Shown here piece after piece: positions 11,523 through 22,272 of a DNA stretch of 64,000 nt. Numbering within the stretch: position 1 is the first letter of the stretch; each line of letters starts with the position of its first letter. A model generated the notes under the pieces. That model made no database searches. It had not been told where the DNA came from and saw only the letters and a program-made list of their open reading frames with translations. The position numbers and the translations under genes are program-made. This DNA comes from Rutpela maculata. Taxonomy: Eukaryota; Arthropoda; Insecta; Coleoptera; Cerambycidae. Location of the stretch: positions 59,269,063 to 59,333,062 of the forward strand of contig OW386293.2 in the NCBI GenBank assembly GCA_936432065.2, read 5' to 3'.

Positions 11523-11806
11523 TAGTAGTCCCGCATATGTACTTTCGTGAGCTTCGAGTGATTGAAGCAAGCGACCAATTGCACCTGTTAGTAGATGTAA
11601 TATTGAACATTGAAGCACTTCTTGGCCGGCTCAGGCGCGTGTCGTTTACCCCCTGCACCCCGCCGAAGAGTGAAATTTTCAAATGACTGTACCTCGGTAG
11701 CCGTTTGAGATATCGCATCCATTCAAACGTCAGACTGTTTGTATTTAAGAAGTGATTAATAATTGTCATTACACTATACAACGTGATCTACCAAGAAATG
11801 CGGGAA
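11523..11806 (+). repeat. left terminal inverted repeat, uninterrupted
   Basis: It matches the reverse complement of 31390-31127 and then 28608-28573. It keeps the sequence CACTATACAACG (11773-11784), which is the empty version of the site occupied in the right repeat by the 28.6-31.1 kb transposon. Confidence 0.8.
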
Positions 11807-12065
11807 AAAAAAATGATGTGCTAGTCTTCAATGTGGGAAAGCCTCTGCAAAATTTTAGAGGATTCTGAGGTAATTTAGTATATTAAATTATCAGTCAATT
11901 TGCGAAGATACACTATTGATGTTAAGTAAGTCCTGACCTACCCTGAATAGGTCGACGAACTTACTGGTGAAAGAACGTATTCGAGTTGTTTACATTTTCT
12001 TAATTGGCATAAAAAGTGAAGCCGGCCGGCGAGATCAAAAAAAGAGGTCTATACACGATTCAGCG

Positions 12066-12270
12066 AGTTATGGACCCGTGAACTCTCCTGTCAGCAAGAA
12101 TATGATGCCGGCAGATAACGACTATCTTCCGACAAGCAATGTATAATTTCATTTATGTAGTTTAGTTGTAGATTACCTTTGATGTAAAGCGGTCTCGCTG
12201 TCGAGCTTTTGTAATTAGTAAAATAAATTTGTTTTTTTAAAAACGGTTTTTTCTTCTGAAAAAACATAAC
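12066..12270 (+). repeat. errantivirus 5' LTR
   Basis: 205 bp, from AGTTATGG to AACATAAC. It carries AATAAA-like and TATA-poor sequence; the promoter position was not determined. It is identical by eye to 18957-19161. Confidence 0.92.
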
Positions 12271-12288
12271 TGGCGCTGCGAACAGGAT
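12271..12288 (+). promoter_or_regulatory. primer-binding site
   Basis: TGGCGCTGCGAACAGGAT directly follows the 5' LTR. The leading TGG is the expected complement of a tRNA CCA end. The tRNA species cannot be named without a search. Confidence 0.8.
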
Positions 12289-12595
12289 CCAGAAAACGCT
12301 AAAAAGAAGTAATTTCGTGGGAACGACGCGTCCTATACGGTTTCGAGTTAGTGGTGTGTGTCAACACTTTGTTTCTGTGATCCACTAAGAACAAAAAATC
12401 GACTCTACTACTCCCAAGTCTATTGGAGACAACCCCAGTCTATCGAAGACAACCCCAGTCCATCCAGGACGTTGCAAGTTCATCGAGAACACCAGGAAGA
12501 GATGTCAATCCTTCTAATTAGCCTGTAAGTCCATTTTTCCATTTTTTAAGTGAAAACAATCACACGTCGAATTCAGAAAAATCTAGTTTTAGTAT

Positions 12596-13845
12596 ATGTC
12601 TACCTCTGACTCGTACAGAGAAATTGAATTAGAATTAGTTGAAAAAATCAATAATATTAGTTTAAATAAACGAAAATTAAAAATGACTCCACCGGTTAGT
12701 AATGCTGGCTCATCAGCTAATATAGATAATACGATCAAACCTCAAGAATTTACGCAACTACTAAATGCTCTACCAGAGTACGGTCCCAACGACGATTTGC
12801 AAATTTTCATAGAAAGTGTACAAGATCTACTAATTTTCGTTCATGAAAAACTTTCACCTATTCAAACGCACATTTTAGGAAGTACAATTAAAACAAAAAT
12901 AAAAGGCGAAGCTAGAAAATTTCTTAGCTTACATAATGCTACCGAGTGGTTACAAATTAAAGAAATATTATTAAAGCAATACGGAGACCACCGTAATGAG
13001 GACATTTTATCATCTACTTTGCAAAATACAATTCAAAATTACAATGAGACTTATCACGAATATTATAAGCGTATTTTGTTTATCCGGAATGATTTATTGC
13101 AATATCTTAAAATACACGAAGATGAACAAGCAATTTACGAATTTAAATATAAAATGTATATGGAAAAATCATTAAAAACTTTCTTAATCGGTATTTTAGA
13201 ACCATACAATTCATTTTTAAGCCATTTTGACCACACAACTTTAGAAGACGCTTATACGAAATGTCAAGCTTATGATAACCGTAATTTAGAATTAAAATGG
13301 GCAAGTCATACTAGACAAAATTCTAAACAAGTACGTCAAGGAAAACCTCAACCTCCTTCACGCCCTGTGCCAATTACTTCGCACAACACTTACAACCCCC
13401 ATATACCAATGTCTAATTTACGCACAAATCAAAGGTCACCGCTTAACTATATGTCACAACCTTCTACATCAAGAGGTTTCCCCGCAGATATTAACAAACC
13501 CATACCTCAAAGATCATCATTTCCGACTAACAAAGAAGTATTCGGTAAACCGACGCCGACGCCCCAACCAAAACCGACGCCTAAACAAGAACCGACGCCG
13601 ATGTCAATTTCTACGAGAATTTCGCATCAAGGCCCCCTTTTCAACAAAATTTCCGACAGTCACAATATCCACCGCAATCTCGCCCTGTATATAATAGGCC
13701 CGCTGAATTATTTAATAACGAACTCGAAAACGCGGATTTTCTATTAGATAACGAAAATGAAATTGAACAATATGATGATTACCTAGAAAACGAACAAAGT
13801 GATGTAAATTTTATAGACCCGGCCTCCGATCAGTCATTAACTTAA
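12596..13845 (+). pseudogene. gag: errantivirus gag, one frameshift
   Basis: The structural polyprotein frame opens at ATG 12596. Capsid-like sequence covers about residues 40-230, followed by a Pro/Thr/Gln-rich tail with 'PTPTPQPKPTPKQEPTP' and no zinc knuckle, as usual for errantiviral gag. The first frame ends at 13747. From about 13645 the family-like acidic tail continues in the next frame to 13845. A one-base length change in the C5T4 run near 13633-13642 is the likely break. This frame then overlaps the start of pol, which suggests -1 frameshifting. I cannot tell a true mutation from a sequencing error in the run. Confidence 0.85.
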
Positions 13846-16800
13846 ATAATGTTAACACACTATCTAGGTTGCCATTCTTCTATCTACCACAATTAAATCT
13901 TAAAATTTTAATTGATACCGGAGCATCGGATTCTATTATAAATCCCGACGCTGCCGAACCTTTTAAACAATTTTATAAAAAAGAATTTTTCACTGTCTGG
14001 TCTATGCACAAAAAATCTAGTTCTTATGACAATGTAATTTTCCCACTATTACAGGAACAAAATATTCACGAAAATATTAAACTTAGAGTTATCCCATGGC
14101 ACCAAAACTTTGATGCACTTATCGGCTCAAAGGACATGCGAAAATTAAAAGCTAATATTGATTATGAAAAACAATTATTAACTATAGGCCATATTCAAAT
14201 TCCGTTTTATTTTGAATACAACCAAAAAGAAATTAATCTCTTAGTTACAAATAAAGATCAAATAATAATTCCGACAACATTAGATAAAGGTACCGTTCTG
14301 ATACCATCATTTAAATTAAACGATTATGAAATACCTGAATGTATTGCAGAAATAAATAAAGGCTTAATTAAAATCCCTAATATTTACGAAAAACCTTTTC
14401 AGTCAAAATTCGAACAAAGAATAAATGTTATACCTATCGAATATTTTAATATCGAGGTACCTACTGAAAAATTAACATTGCCTATTTCAGAAATGATTCG
14501 AACAGACACTTTGAACCCCGAAGAACGTAAAGCCATTTTAGACTTATGTTTTCGGTATAAAGATATATTTTATCACGAAAATTCAGACCTGTCATTTACC
14601 AATAAAGTTAAACACCACATACGAACAAAAGACGAAGTTCCAATTTTTACGAAGTCCTTTAGACACCCCCCTTCTATGCGAGAAGAGATCGAATCGCAGA
14701 TTCAAAAATTATTAAGCAATAAAATTATTAGACCTTCGATTTCCCCGTATAGTTCACCGGTGTGGATTGTACCAAAAAAGTTAGACGCCAGCGGCAAAAA
14801 GAAATATCGCATGGTCGTTGACTATCGTAAGTTGAACGATAACACAATTGAGGATAAATACCCGTTACCGAAAATCGATGAGATATTAGATAACCTCGGT
14901 AGATGCACGTACTTTACTACTATCGATTTAGCCCAGGGATTTCATCAACTTCAGATGGACCCGCAATCTATAGAAAAAACGGCATTCACTGTGAATAATG
15001 GGCATTACGAGTACCTTCGTATGCCGTTCGGCCTCAAAAATGCGCCCGCCACCTTTCAAAAATTAATGGATAATATACTTCGCGCTCACCTGTACAAAAT
15101 CTGTTTTGTATATATGGATGATGTCGTAATTTTTTCCCGTTCTCTTCAAGAACACATACATCATATAAAAATTATATTTGAGGAACTACGAAAAGCAAAC
15201 TTAAAAATCCAACTCGACAAATCCGAGTTCTTGTGTAAACAAGTTGCTTTTCTCGGCCACATGATTACTCCCGAGGGCATCAAACCTAATCCCTCAAAAG
15301 TAGAAGCTGTCCAAAAATTTCCAATACCCAAAACAGCCAAGGAAATTAAACGATTTTTAGGTCTCATCGGATATTACCGAAAATTTATAGCGAACTTTGC
15401 TAAACTAACATTTCCTCTTTCTAAATGCCTACGCAAAGGAGAAAAAATAAATGTAAATAATCCAGACTATATAGAAGCCTTTAATATTTGTAAGGAACTT
15501 TTACAAAACGCCCCCATACTAGCGTACCCTGCATCGACAGTATCGATCGGAAGCGTATTATCTCAAAATAATCATCCTATTGCTTATTATTCCAGAACCC
15601 TAAATTCGGCAGAACGCAACTATTCGGCCATCGAGTTAGAATTACTTTCTATCCACGATTCGTGCCGCCATTTTCGTCCATTCGTCTACGGAAGACGATT
15701 CTTAATTGAAACTGATCACAACCCCCTAGTTTGGCTAAGCAAAATTAAAGAACCTAACTCGCGATTAATCAGATGGAAGCTAAAATTAGAGGAGTACAAT
15801 TTTGAGATTAAATATCGGAAAGGTAAAGAAAATTATGTTGCTGACGCGTTATCGCGCATTGAAATAAATATTAATGAAAACGACAACATCTCAGTTGTAC
15901 CTAATGTTGCCGAATTGCCCGACCTAGGTGACTTAGATGCTATTTTAAATCCCGATATTTCCGAATCGGATATAGCCCAGATAATTAATGATTTAGAAAC
16001 CGCGCATACAGTAAGTAATAATGATCAGAGATTAGTCATTCCAATTTCTGAACAACCTGTCAATTATTCTAATCATAGAATCATATGTTTACCCCTCAAC
16101 CGAGTACACACAAAGCACAAAAAGATTTTTAACAAAGACCACTATATAATAAGATTTAACAAAAAATCAGACGAGATGCAGGTTTTTAATGAATTTAAAA
16201 ATGCTATTATACCCAGTAAACCCTGTTGTCTATACATACAAGACAATGACCTTAAAGAAATGGCTGTTCGTATATTAGAAAAATATTTGAATAACTCTGC
16301 AAAAATATCGATATCTAATATCTATCTACAAGATGTAGAAGACGACGAAATTAAATTACGAATTAACTTATATCATTTAAGAAATCATAATGGTATAAAT
16401 GAAACTTATAACCATCTTAAACAGGAATATTACAATCCTAAGCTAAAGTCCATTATTATTGAAACTATCAATAACTGCGAACAATGTTTAAGTGCAAAAT
16501 ATGATAGAAACCCTTATCAGTTGCAACTGGAAGGTCCTCTACTAGCCACAAAGCCATTCGAAACCCTACACATAGACATATTCACATACCAAGGTAGTAA
16601 ATTCGTAACCTTTATAGATTTATTTTCAAGATACGCCCAAGCGTACCACATTAAACAAACAGATCATATGACTATCTTAAATAAATTTAGACATTATTTT
16701 TCTCATCATTCGTTTCCAAAACGAATTGTTATGGACAATGCAACACACTTCTCGAATAATGTAATGAAAGAATATGCGAGAATGCACGGCATCGAATTAC

Positions 16801-17456
16801 ATTTTGTGACGCCTTATAACCCTAATTCGAACTCGCCAATCGAGCGTATGCATTCTACCCTAATAGAAAAACTTAGAATTATAAATATTAAAAACCCAAG
16901 CGAAACTCCCGCAAATCAAATGTTAGCCGCCGTATTGATATACAATCAATCAATACACACCGCTACTGGTTTTACCCCGTTTTCTATTCTATACGGCCCA
17001 TATCTTATTGAAACATCATTTAATCGAGATATGACTATATACGAAAATTATAATCAGAAAAGAAAAGATGAAATTCTACCATTTTATGATGAACTTTATA
17101 ATGAACAAAAACAACAAGCCGAAAAATGACTTGAAAAACATAACAAAAATAAAGAACCGTCTATTAAAGTGGTACCTGACACCATTGCTGTTAAAAATCC
17201 TAAAAGAGGAAAACACGAACCCCGCTATAAGATAGGCAGATATTCAAAATTAATACCACATAAGAAAAATAAAATCGTAACAAAAATTAAAAAGAAATAT
17301 TTAAATATCCATGCTCGAAAAATGAAAAGAATAAGACAAAGTAATTTGTTACAGAATCCTTCTGATGACCCTGAGAACACACCTTGCACTTCGAGTAACA
17401 CCCCTTCGAACGAACGGATACCACCTAGAGCCTCTAGGACAAGGGAAAATCCTTAG
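13803..17456 (+). pseudogene. pol: errantivirus pol (protease, RT, RNase H, integrase)
   Basis: Domains in order: aspartic protease ('LIDTGAS', about 13908-13928); reverse transcriptase with 'YRMVVDYRKLND', 'MPFGLKNAPATF' and 'YMDD' (about 15110-15121); RNase H with 'ETDHNPLVWL'; integrase with an HHCC motif (H-x3-H ... C-x2-C, about 16370-16490), D in 'HIDIF', D in 'MDNATHF', E in 'SPIERMH'; and a C-terminal GPY/F-like segment to 17456. The open frame has no ATG and starts within the end of gag, as expected for a frameshift product. A TGA at 17127-17129 truncates it, with about 108 further codons in the same frame. Around 15525 the usual segment ending in the first RNase H catalytic Asp is missing. 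Confidence 0.92.
13806..13812 (+). promoter_or_regulatory. candidate -1 ribosomal frameshift heptamer (A AAT TTT)
   Basis: AAATTTT sits in the correct phase (codons AAT TTT in the gag tail frame). It lies just inside the 43-nt window (13803-13845) where gag and pol frames are both open. It fits the X XXY YYZ rule. A downstream stem or pseudoknot was not evaluated. Confidence 0.6.
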
Positions 17457-18972
17457 CCATTACCACAAATTCTATTCTCGATTTAATTTAGTACTAATAC
17501 AACATAATATTAACGAAATTACCTATAATAACCATTTAATCGAAATCGGACTTCAACATAATAATTATAATAAGACACAAACATGTAAACTTAGGCAGCT
17601 TCCGTGCGTGCTTATTGACGAAATCAAATTAAAAACTAATAAACTACAAGAAAATTATGATAAACTCCTACACATTAGAGAGAAACGAGGTTTATTTAAT
17701 TTTCTCGGTAAAGGAATTAAATTTATAACAGGAAATTTAGACGAGGACGATTTAATTAATATAAATAATAACCTAAAAATATTAGAAAATAACCAACACC
17801 AAGTCTCTCAAAAAATGTCACAATTCACTACATTTGCAGAACATCTAACAAATAAGTTTGAGCAAGAAATGCAAGCTATCTCCGCCTTTCAAAATAATTC
17901 ACTGCGGTTAATTCACAAATTAGAAGATGATGTTCAATTACTTGAAACAATCAATTTGCAATTAATTAATATTGACAAAGTAGAGAAACAATTAAATATT
18001 TTACTTAGAACCATTAACTTAACAAGACTCGATACACCTAATATCGAATTATTCACTCTGGAAGATCTAAAAATTATAGAAAGTTATCTTTTTACACAAT
18101 ATAGCCCAAAAATGGTACTGCAACTAGATGAAAATCACCTATTTAAAGTATTAGACCATACTAAAATAACATTATTATTAAAAGACAGTGTGATTGTTAT
18201 CATATTAAAAATTCCCATCCTACAATCCACTACCTTTTCATTATCCAAAATCTATCCAGTACCTAATCAAAATGACATCATTATTATACCACCGACCCAC
18301 TACTACCTGAAGGATTCCACCAAAGAAAAATGGTCAGAAGAATGCAAAGAGATAGAGACAATATATTTGTGTTCGACAAATTTAATAAACAAGTGTTCCC
18401 TAAGAAATGTTTCGAGCTGCACTACAGCCCTTGTTACAGACTTTGATGCAATAACCGTTATGGAACATGGAATATTAACTTTATTTAAAGAACCCACAAA
18501 AGTGATTGAACAGTGTATTCACGACGGTGTTACCACAACCACAATTAAAGGACTCAATGTACTAGGCTCAAACTGCAATGTTATTATTAATTCACAATTA
18601 ATAACTAATACCTTTGTAAATATTTCATTACCAAATGAAATAATTCAGGACTTAAATAAACCAACAAAAGTCTTGTCCTTAAAAGCAAGCCACTTAAAGG
18701 ACTTTACACAAATTAATAACGATCTAAAAAACATAAAGGATCCCATATTGTTAGATCATATTGCTATCAAGTACTCCCACATAGGAATTACTTGTATTAT
18801 ATTTATTATAATAATCATTATATGTATTGTTGTATTTGTTTATAGGAAGCAAATTGTAAAATTATTATTTAATACCAATCCTGTTGTAAAAGTAGATAAG
18901 AAAGTATTTTCAGAATTGCTCGGAGTCGAGGACGACCCAAAAACTAAGGGTGGAGGAGTTATGGACCCGTGA
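17365..18972 (+). CDS. env: errantivirus envelope glycoprotein (baculovirus F-like)
   Basis: Uninterrupted 535-codon frame overlapping the end of pol. It has a dibasic furin-type site 'REKRG' at about residues 108-112, followed by a Gly/Phe/Ile-rich candidate fusion segment ('LFNFLGKGIKFITGNLDEDD'). A coiled-coil-prone region lies at about 130-230, with a Cys-containing ectodomain and several N-x-S/T sites. One transmembrane helix (about 483-503, Ile-rich) and a short cytoplasmic tail close it. The stop lies 16 bp inside the 3' LTR. Related proteins are class I-type fusion proteins, normally made from a spliced RNA; the first 20-40 codons overlap pol and probably are not the natural N-terminus. 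No clear signal peptide is visible. Confidence 0.88.
   Translation: MTLRTHLALRVTPLRTNGYHLEPLGQGKILSHYHKFYSRFNLVLIQHNINEITYNNHLIEIGLQHNNYNKTQTCKLRQLPCVLIDEIKLKTNKLQENYDKLLHIREKRGLFNFLGKGIKFITGNLDEDDLININNNLKILENNQHQVSQKMSQFTTFAEHLTNKFEQEMQAISAFQNNSLRLIHKLEDDVQLLETINLQLINIDKVEKQLNILLRTINLTRLDTPNIELFTLEDLKIIESYLFTQYSPKMVLQLDENHLFKVLDHTKITLLLKDSVIVIILKIPILQSTTFSLSKIYPVPNQNDIIIIPPTHYYLKDSTKEKWSEECKEIETIYLCSTNLINKCSLRNVSSCTTALVTDFDAITVMEHGILTLFKEPTKVIEQCIHDGVTTTTIKGLNVLGSNCNVIINSQLITNTFVNISLPNEIIQDLNKPTKVLSLKASHLKDFTQINNDLKNIKDPILLDHIAIKYSHIGITCIIFIIIIIICIVVFVYRKQIVKLLFNTNPVVKVDKKVFSELLGVEDDPKTKGGGVMDP
18944..18956 (+). promoter_or_regulatory. polypurine tract of the errantivirus
   Basis: Purine-rich AAGGGTGGAGG immediately upstream of the 3' LTR start AGTTATGG, the expected plus-strand primer. 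It overlaps the end of env. Confidence 0.8.
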
Positions 18973-19161
18973 ACTCTCCTGTCAGCAAGAATATGATGCC
19001 GGCAGATAACGACTATCTTCCGACAAGCAATGTATAATTTCATTTATGTAGTTTAGTTGTAGATTACCTTTGATGTAAAGCGGTCTCGCTGTCGAGCTTT
19101 TGTAATTAGTAAAATAAATTTGTTTTTTTAAAAACGGTTTTTTCTTCTGAAAAAACATAAC
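18957..19161 (+). repeat. errantivirus 3' LTR
   Basis: No difference from the 5' LTR seen over 205 bp. Followed by the target copy CAGCG. Confidence 0.92.
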
Positions 19162-19166
19162 CAGCG

Positions 19167-19640
19167 GCAGGGAGCCAACATTGTCGGTACGCTTTGACGA
19201 TAATTGGAATTCCAGAGGACCAGTGCACTTTTACGAATGAGTTCAAAGCATGCCGACAAGACTTGCTACCTGCCGCTGCATCGTGTGTAGACCCCTCGAG
19301 AGCCGCGTTTTTTGTTCTCGGTCGAACAATAGGTACACCGCCGCGCCGTGTCATTGATCGGTTTAACTAAATATCTCGTATACCTGCTTGTCGTTCAGCA
19401 TGGGGTTAATGTATTTGATTTATTTCGCTATTTTTGTAGTGTGATTTGATTAAAACCACTTCTATTTTATCTAGCTTTACTGTCAGTAGTGTCAATCCCA
19501 AGTCTGATAAAGTGATATAGTTGTAGCGCGTTACGTTAGATTAGTTAAAGTCATTGGCGGTGCATTTCTACAAAAAAATAAGGTAATTTTTTTGGTCATT
19601 TTTTTAAATTTTCATTTTTTTAACTCCTTTCGGTGGGGAT
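19167..19640. other. interior of the TAT-flanked TIR element
   Basis: Sequence between two LTR elements. Together with 11807-12061 it is what remains of the interior of the host TIR element. GGCAGG near 19168 and CCTGCCGCTG near 19272 form a small inverted pair. No coding family is recognised. Confidence 0.45.
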
Positions 19641-19644
19641 AACC

Positions 19645-21310
19645 TGTTACGGTTCAAAAATAGTTTAAGCTAGTTCAATTAAAGTTAGTTATTTTAAAAG
19701 GTTACTCCTATAAAATTAGTTATTAATTAAATTTGAATAATACTATAATCACCAAGGTAGAGCCATCTAGTTTGAATTCTAATTCATCCATGCGCGATGA
19801 ATACTTTTAATTGGTAAGAGAGAAGGGAGTCATTACACTTGTGAACGGCTATACGTTAATATCTGTTGTGCAAATTCCAAAATTGTGAAAAATTAAATAT
19901 TGACTTGGTTTGGTTTAGAAAACACTAGTCGAATACTTTCGGATTAAAAAGATTTTTCCATTTGGATTAATTTCGTTTGAGGTACGAAAATCGTCTTTTG
20001 GTTGACGGAGTATAATTTTGCACTCTCCACGCCGTGCATTAAATTTTATTTGAAACGCCTCAACAACATCTAGAGGTATGCATACATTTTATTTAATTAA
20101 TTTATCCTCATTTGTGGGAATTATTTTTAGGCGTTTTTGCTTTGGTTTTATTTAATTGGGGATAATAATAAATTCCATAATAGTCCTTTGGATCTGATTT
20201 TTAAATATTCACTGGGGTTCGAGAAAGATAGGAGATAGCTGCTAGACGTTCCTGTTAGTCCGGCTTATCAGTTCGCAGCGTTTTTCTGGTGATAATTTCC
20301 TCCGCTGCCCTCGACCCGCTGGAACACCCGACCTGCGATCAGCTGGCCGACCATCCACGTAAACGTCAACTGCAGAGGTCAGATCCACCCATTATTATTA
20401 CACTTTTATATTATTGAATTAGGAAGTTTTATCTTTTACCAAATTTCTATTTTAAACTGTTTGTGTATTTAATTAGTGTATTTTTTTTTTGGTATATTTA
20501 TTTGTGTAGGTACCTATTTCACGTCTTCGCGTAACGTACATAGTTATTTGTTTATTTTAAAAATCGTCTATTTAACACTCGAGAGTAACCAACTTTCTCT
20601 GTGTAAAAGTAATATAATATTGCTACCTTTCCATCCATATCACATTTGGACATATATTGCGTTATAGTGTAAAATATTCGTGATGCACTTTTCTGCGCCC
20701 TTAATAAAGATTTTTATTATTTCAGCGTACGTCTATTAACAACATAAATTGAATACTGAGTTATTAGATTAATTTATTATATTACTTATCCCGCGTGATT
20801 TAAGTATTTAGGAAGTTTAGTTCGACAAAAATTAGCAGCGTGTTAGAATTTCCCTTTTATGAATATAATTTAATAATATTTGTCATTTCTATGTGCTGAT
20901 TTCTGCTTAGTAATATATGCATTATTTAATTAAATTGATACATTGGTTTCATTCCACAGAATTTAAATCCAACGTATAATTTTGTTTAGTTTGAACATTT
21001 CCCTTAAAAGAATTGAAGTTTCGTAGTTTCCTAGTCAGGAGCCGAATACCCGAGTATAATTTAAACTACGTGGCGCCCTGAAAACATCTTAACATTTTGT
21101 TGGTCAGTATTTATTTTAAATTTGCTTAACCTATCCAAGATTAATATTCATATTTATTTCTTGTGGAGACCCACACCCTAGCTCACCGCAGATTAGTCAT
21201 AGCCGGCTCGTGCGTTAATTCTTTTGAGGAAGATCTGTTTCTTTTCTATTTTTGAAATTTGCTTAGTTATAGTTCGCACGATTTTATAACCGTCCCAAAA
21301 TGACGTTATA
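19645..21310 (+). repeat. 5' LTR of the second Gypsy element
   Basis: About 1,666 bp, from TGTTACGG to GACGTTATA. Near-copy of 26907-28564. The long LTR contains AT-rich DNA and a weak open frame near 20476-20667 that recurs in the 3' LTR. Confidence 0.92.
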
Positions 21311-21314
21311 AATT

Positions 21315-21332
21315 TGGCGCCAACGTGTGTGT
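21315..21332 (+). promoter_or_regulatory. primer-binding site
   Basis: TGGCGCCAACGTGTGTGT starts four bases after the LTR. It begins with the TGG expected opposite a tRNA CCA terminus. Confidence 0.75.
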
Positions 21333-22272
21333 TGTTCATATACAGGTATATATTTTTTCTCATTATTTTTAATAACTATATCTTGTGTCTTTTTTTGTTG
21401 TATATATTACTAATAAATTGTAGATTGGTTAAATATAATTGGCAGAAATATAAGTTTAGCGGCGATACTGATTATTATTAATATATATATTTTTTTAAGC
21501 AATACAATCTTACTGCTCACGAATATTTAAGCGAAAATTATGTGCAATTTGGTTCTCTTGAGGTGATCAACGTAACCATATTTATTTTGTGTTTTTTTTT
21601 ATATGTAATTTTTTTTTGGATATATATATAAGACAAGAACCAATCTTGTTATTATTTTAATATAGATTTAGCGTTCGTTCTTTTCTCTCTATTATCGAAG
21701 TATACAGGGGGAAACAAGAGTGTTTATTTAATTTGACAGAAAAATACGCATTTTAGATATTGCTATTTTGACTTTGTTGTTGTTTTTGTTTCAATTAAAT
21801 ATTTAGAAAAACTAATTTCGACATAACATATAAGAAATTTTTTTTTAATAAATACAGGGTCATCCTTTGAAAAAAAAAATCGTGTTTTAATTTATTTGAG
21901 ATAATAGTGAAATTATTTTCACCTACACATTTGCATTTTTTTTTTAATTCTTTTATAGTATTTATACATGGCGATCCTTATTGTGCTGATTTAATCATTA
22001 ATGGTTAATTTCTTGATAATACGAGATTAAGTTGAAGCATTATTAAAGCAGATTTTTTTTTTTGTATAATTATTTTGTCATTTGGTTTCTCATAATCTAC
22101 AGGGTGATCCTTACCATATATGTAATTTTTTTTTTTTTTCGGTCTCTGTCGAAAAACGAAAAATTCTACATTTCAATATTTGTTTCTATTTGAATTTAGT
22201 ACAAGTTCATTAGTTGTTAAGTATAGCTGCAGGGTGAAAAATTAAAGTAGTTACTTTAGCAATTAAAAAAAA
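21333..22272 (+). other. long untranslated leader of the second Gypsy element
   Basis: 940 bp of AT-rich DNA between primer site and gag, with short repeats of the phrase 'CAGGGTGATCCTTA' or close variants near 21855, 21965 and 22100. No coding family is recognised. Confidence 0.6.

Larger units (their letters stand above)
12066..19161 (+). mobile_element. errantivirus (Gypsy-family endogenous retrovirus)
   Basis: A complete LTR-to-LTR element of 7.1 kb with gag, pol and env on the plus strand. The 205-bp LTRs appear identical by eye. Flanking CAGCG at 12061-12065 and 19162-19166 is a 5-bp target duplication. A tRNA-type primer site follows the 5' LTR and a purine tract precedes the 3' LTR. 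Identical LTRs indicate recent insertion. Even so the copy has a gag frameshift, an in-frame stop near the end of pol and a small deletion in RNase H, so it is not expected to be autonomous. Confidence 0.93.

Noticed and set aside
11052..11781. Minus-strand frames of 98 and 104 codons taken as one gene
   Set aside because: They cross the junction of LINE and TIR element at 11522; only the part below is LINE-derived coding sequence, the rest is TIR.
20476..20667. 63-codon frame 'MYFFFGIFICVGTYF', repeated at 27714-27917
   Set aside because: It lies inside the LTRs of Gypsy 2 and its similarity between copies is due to LTR duplication; no evidence of a protein.
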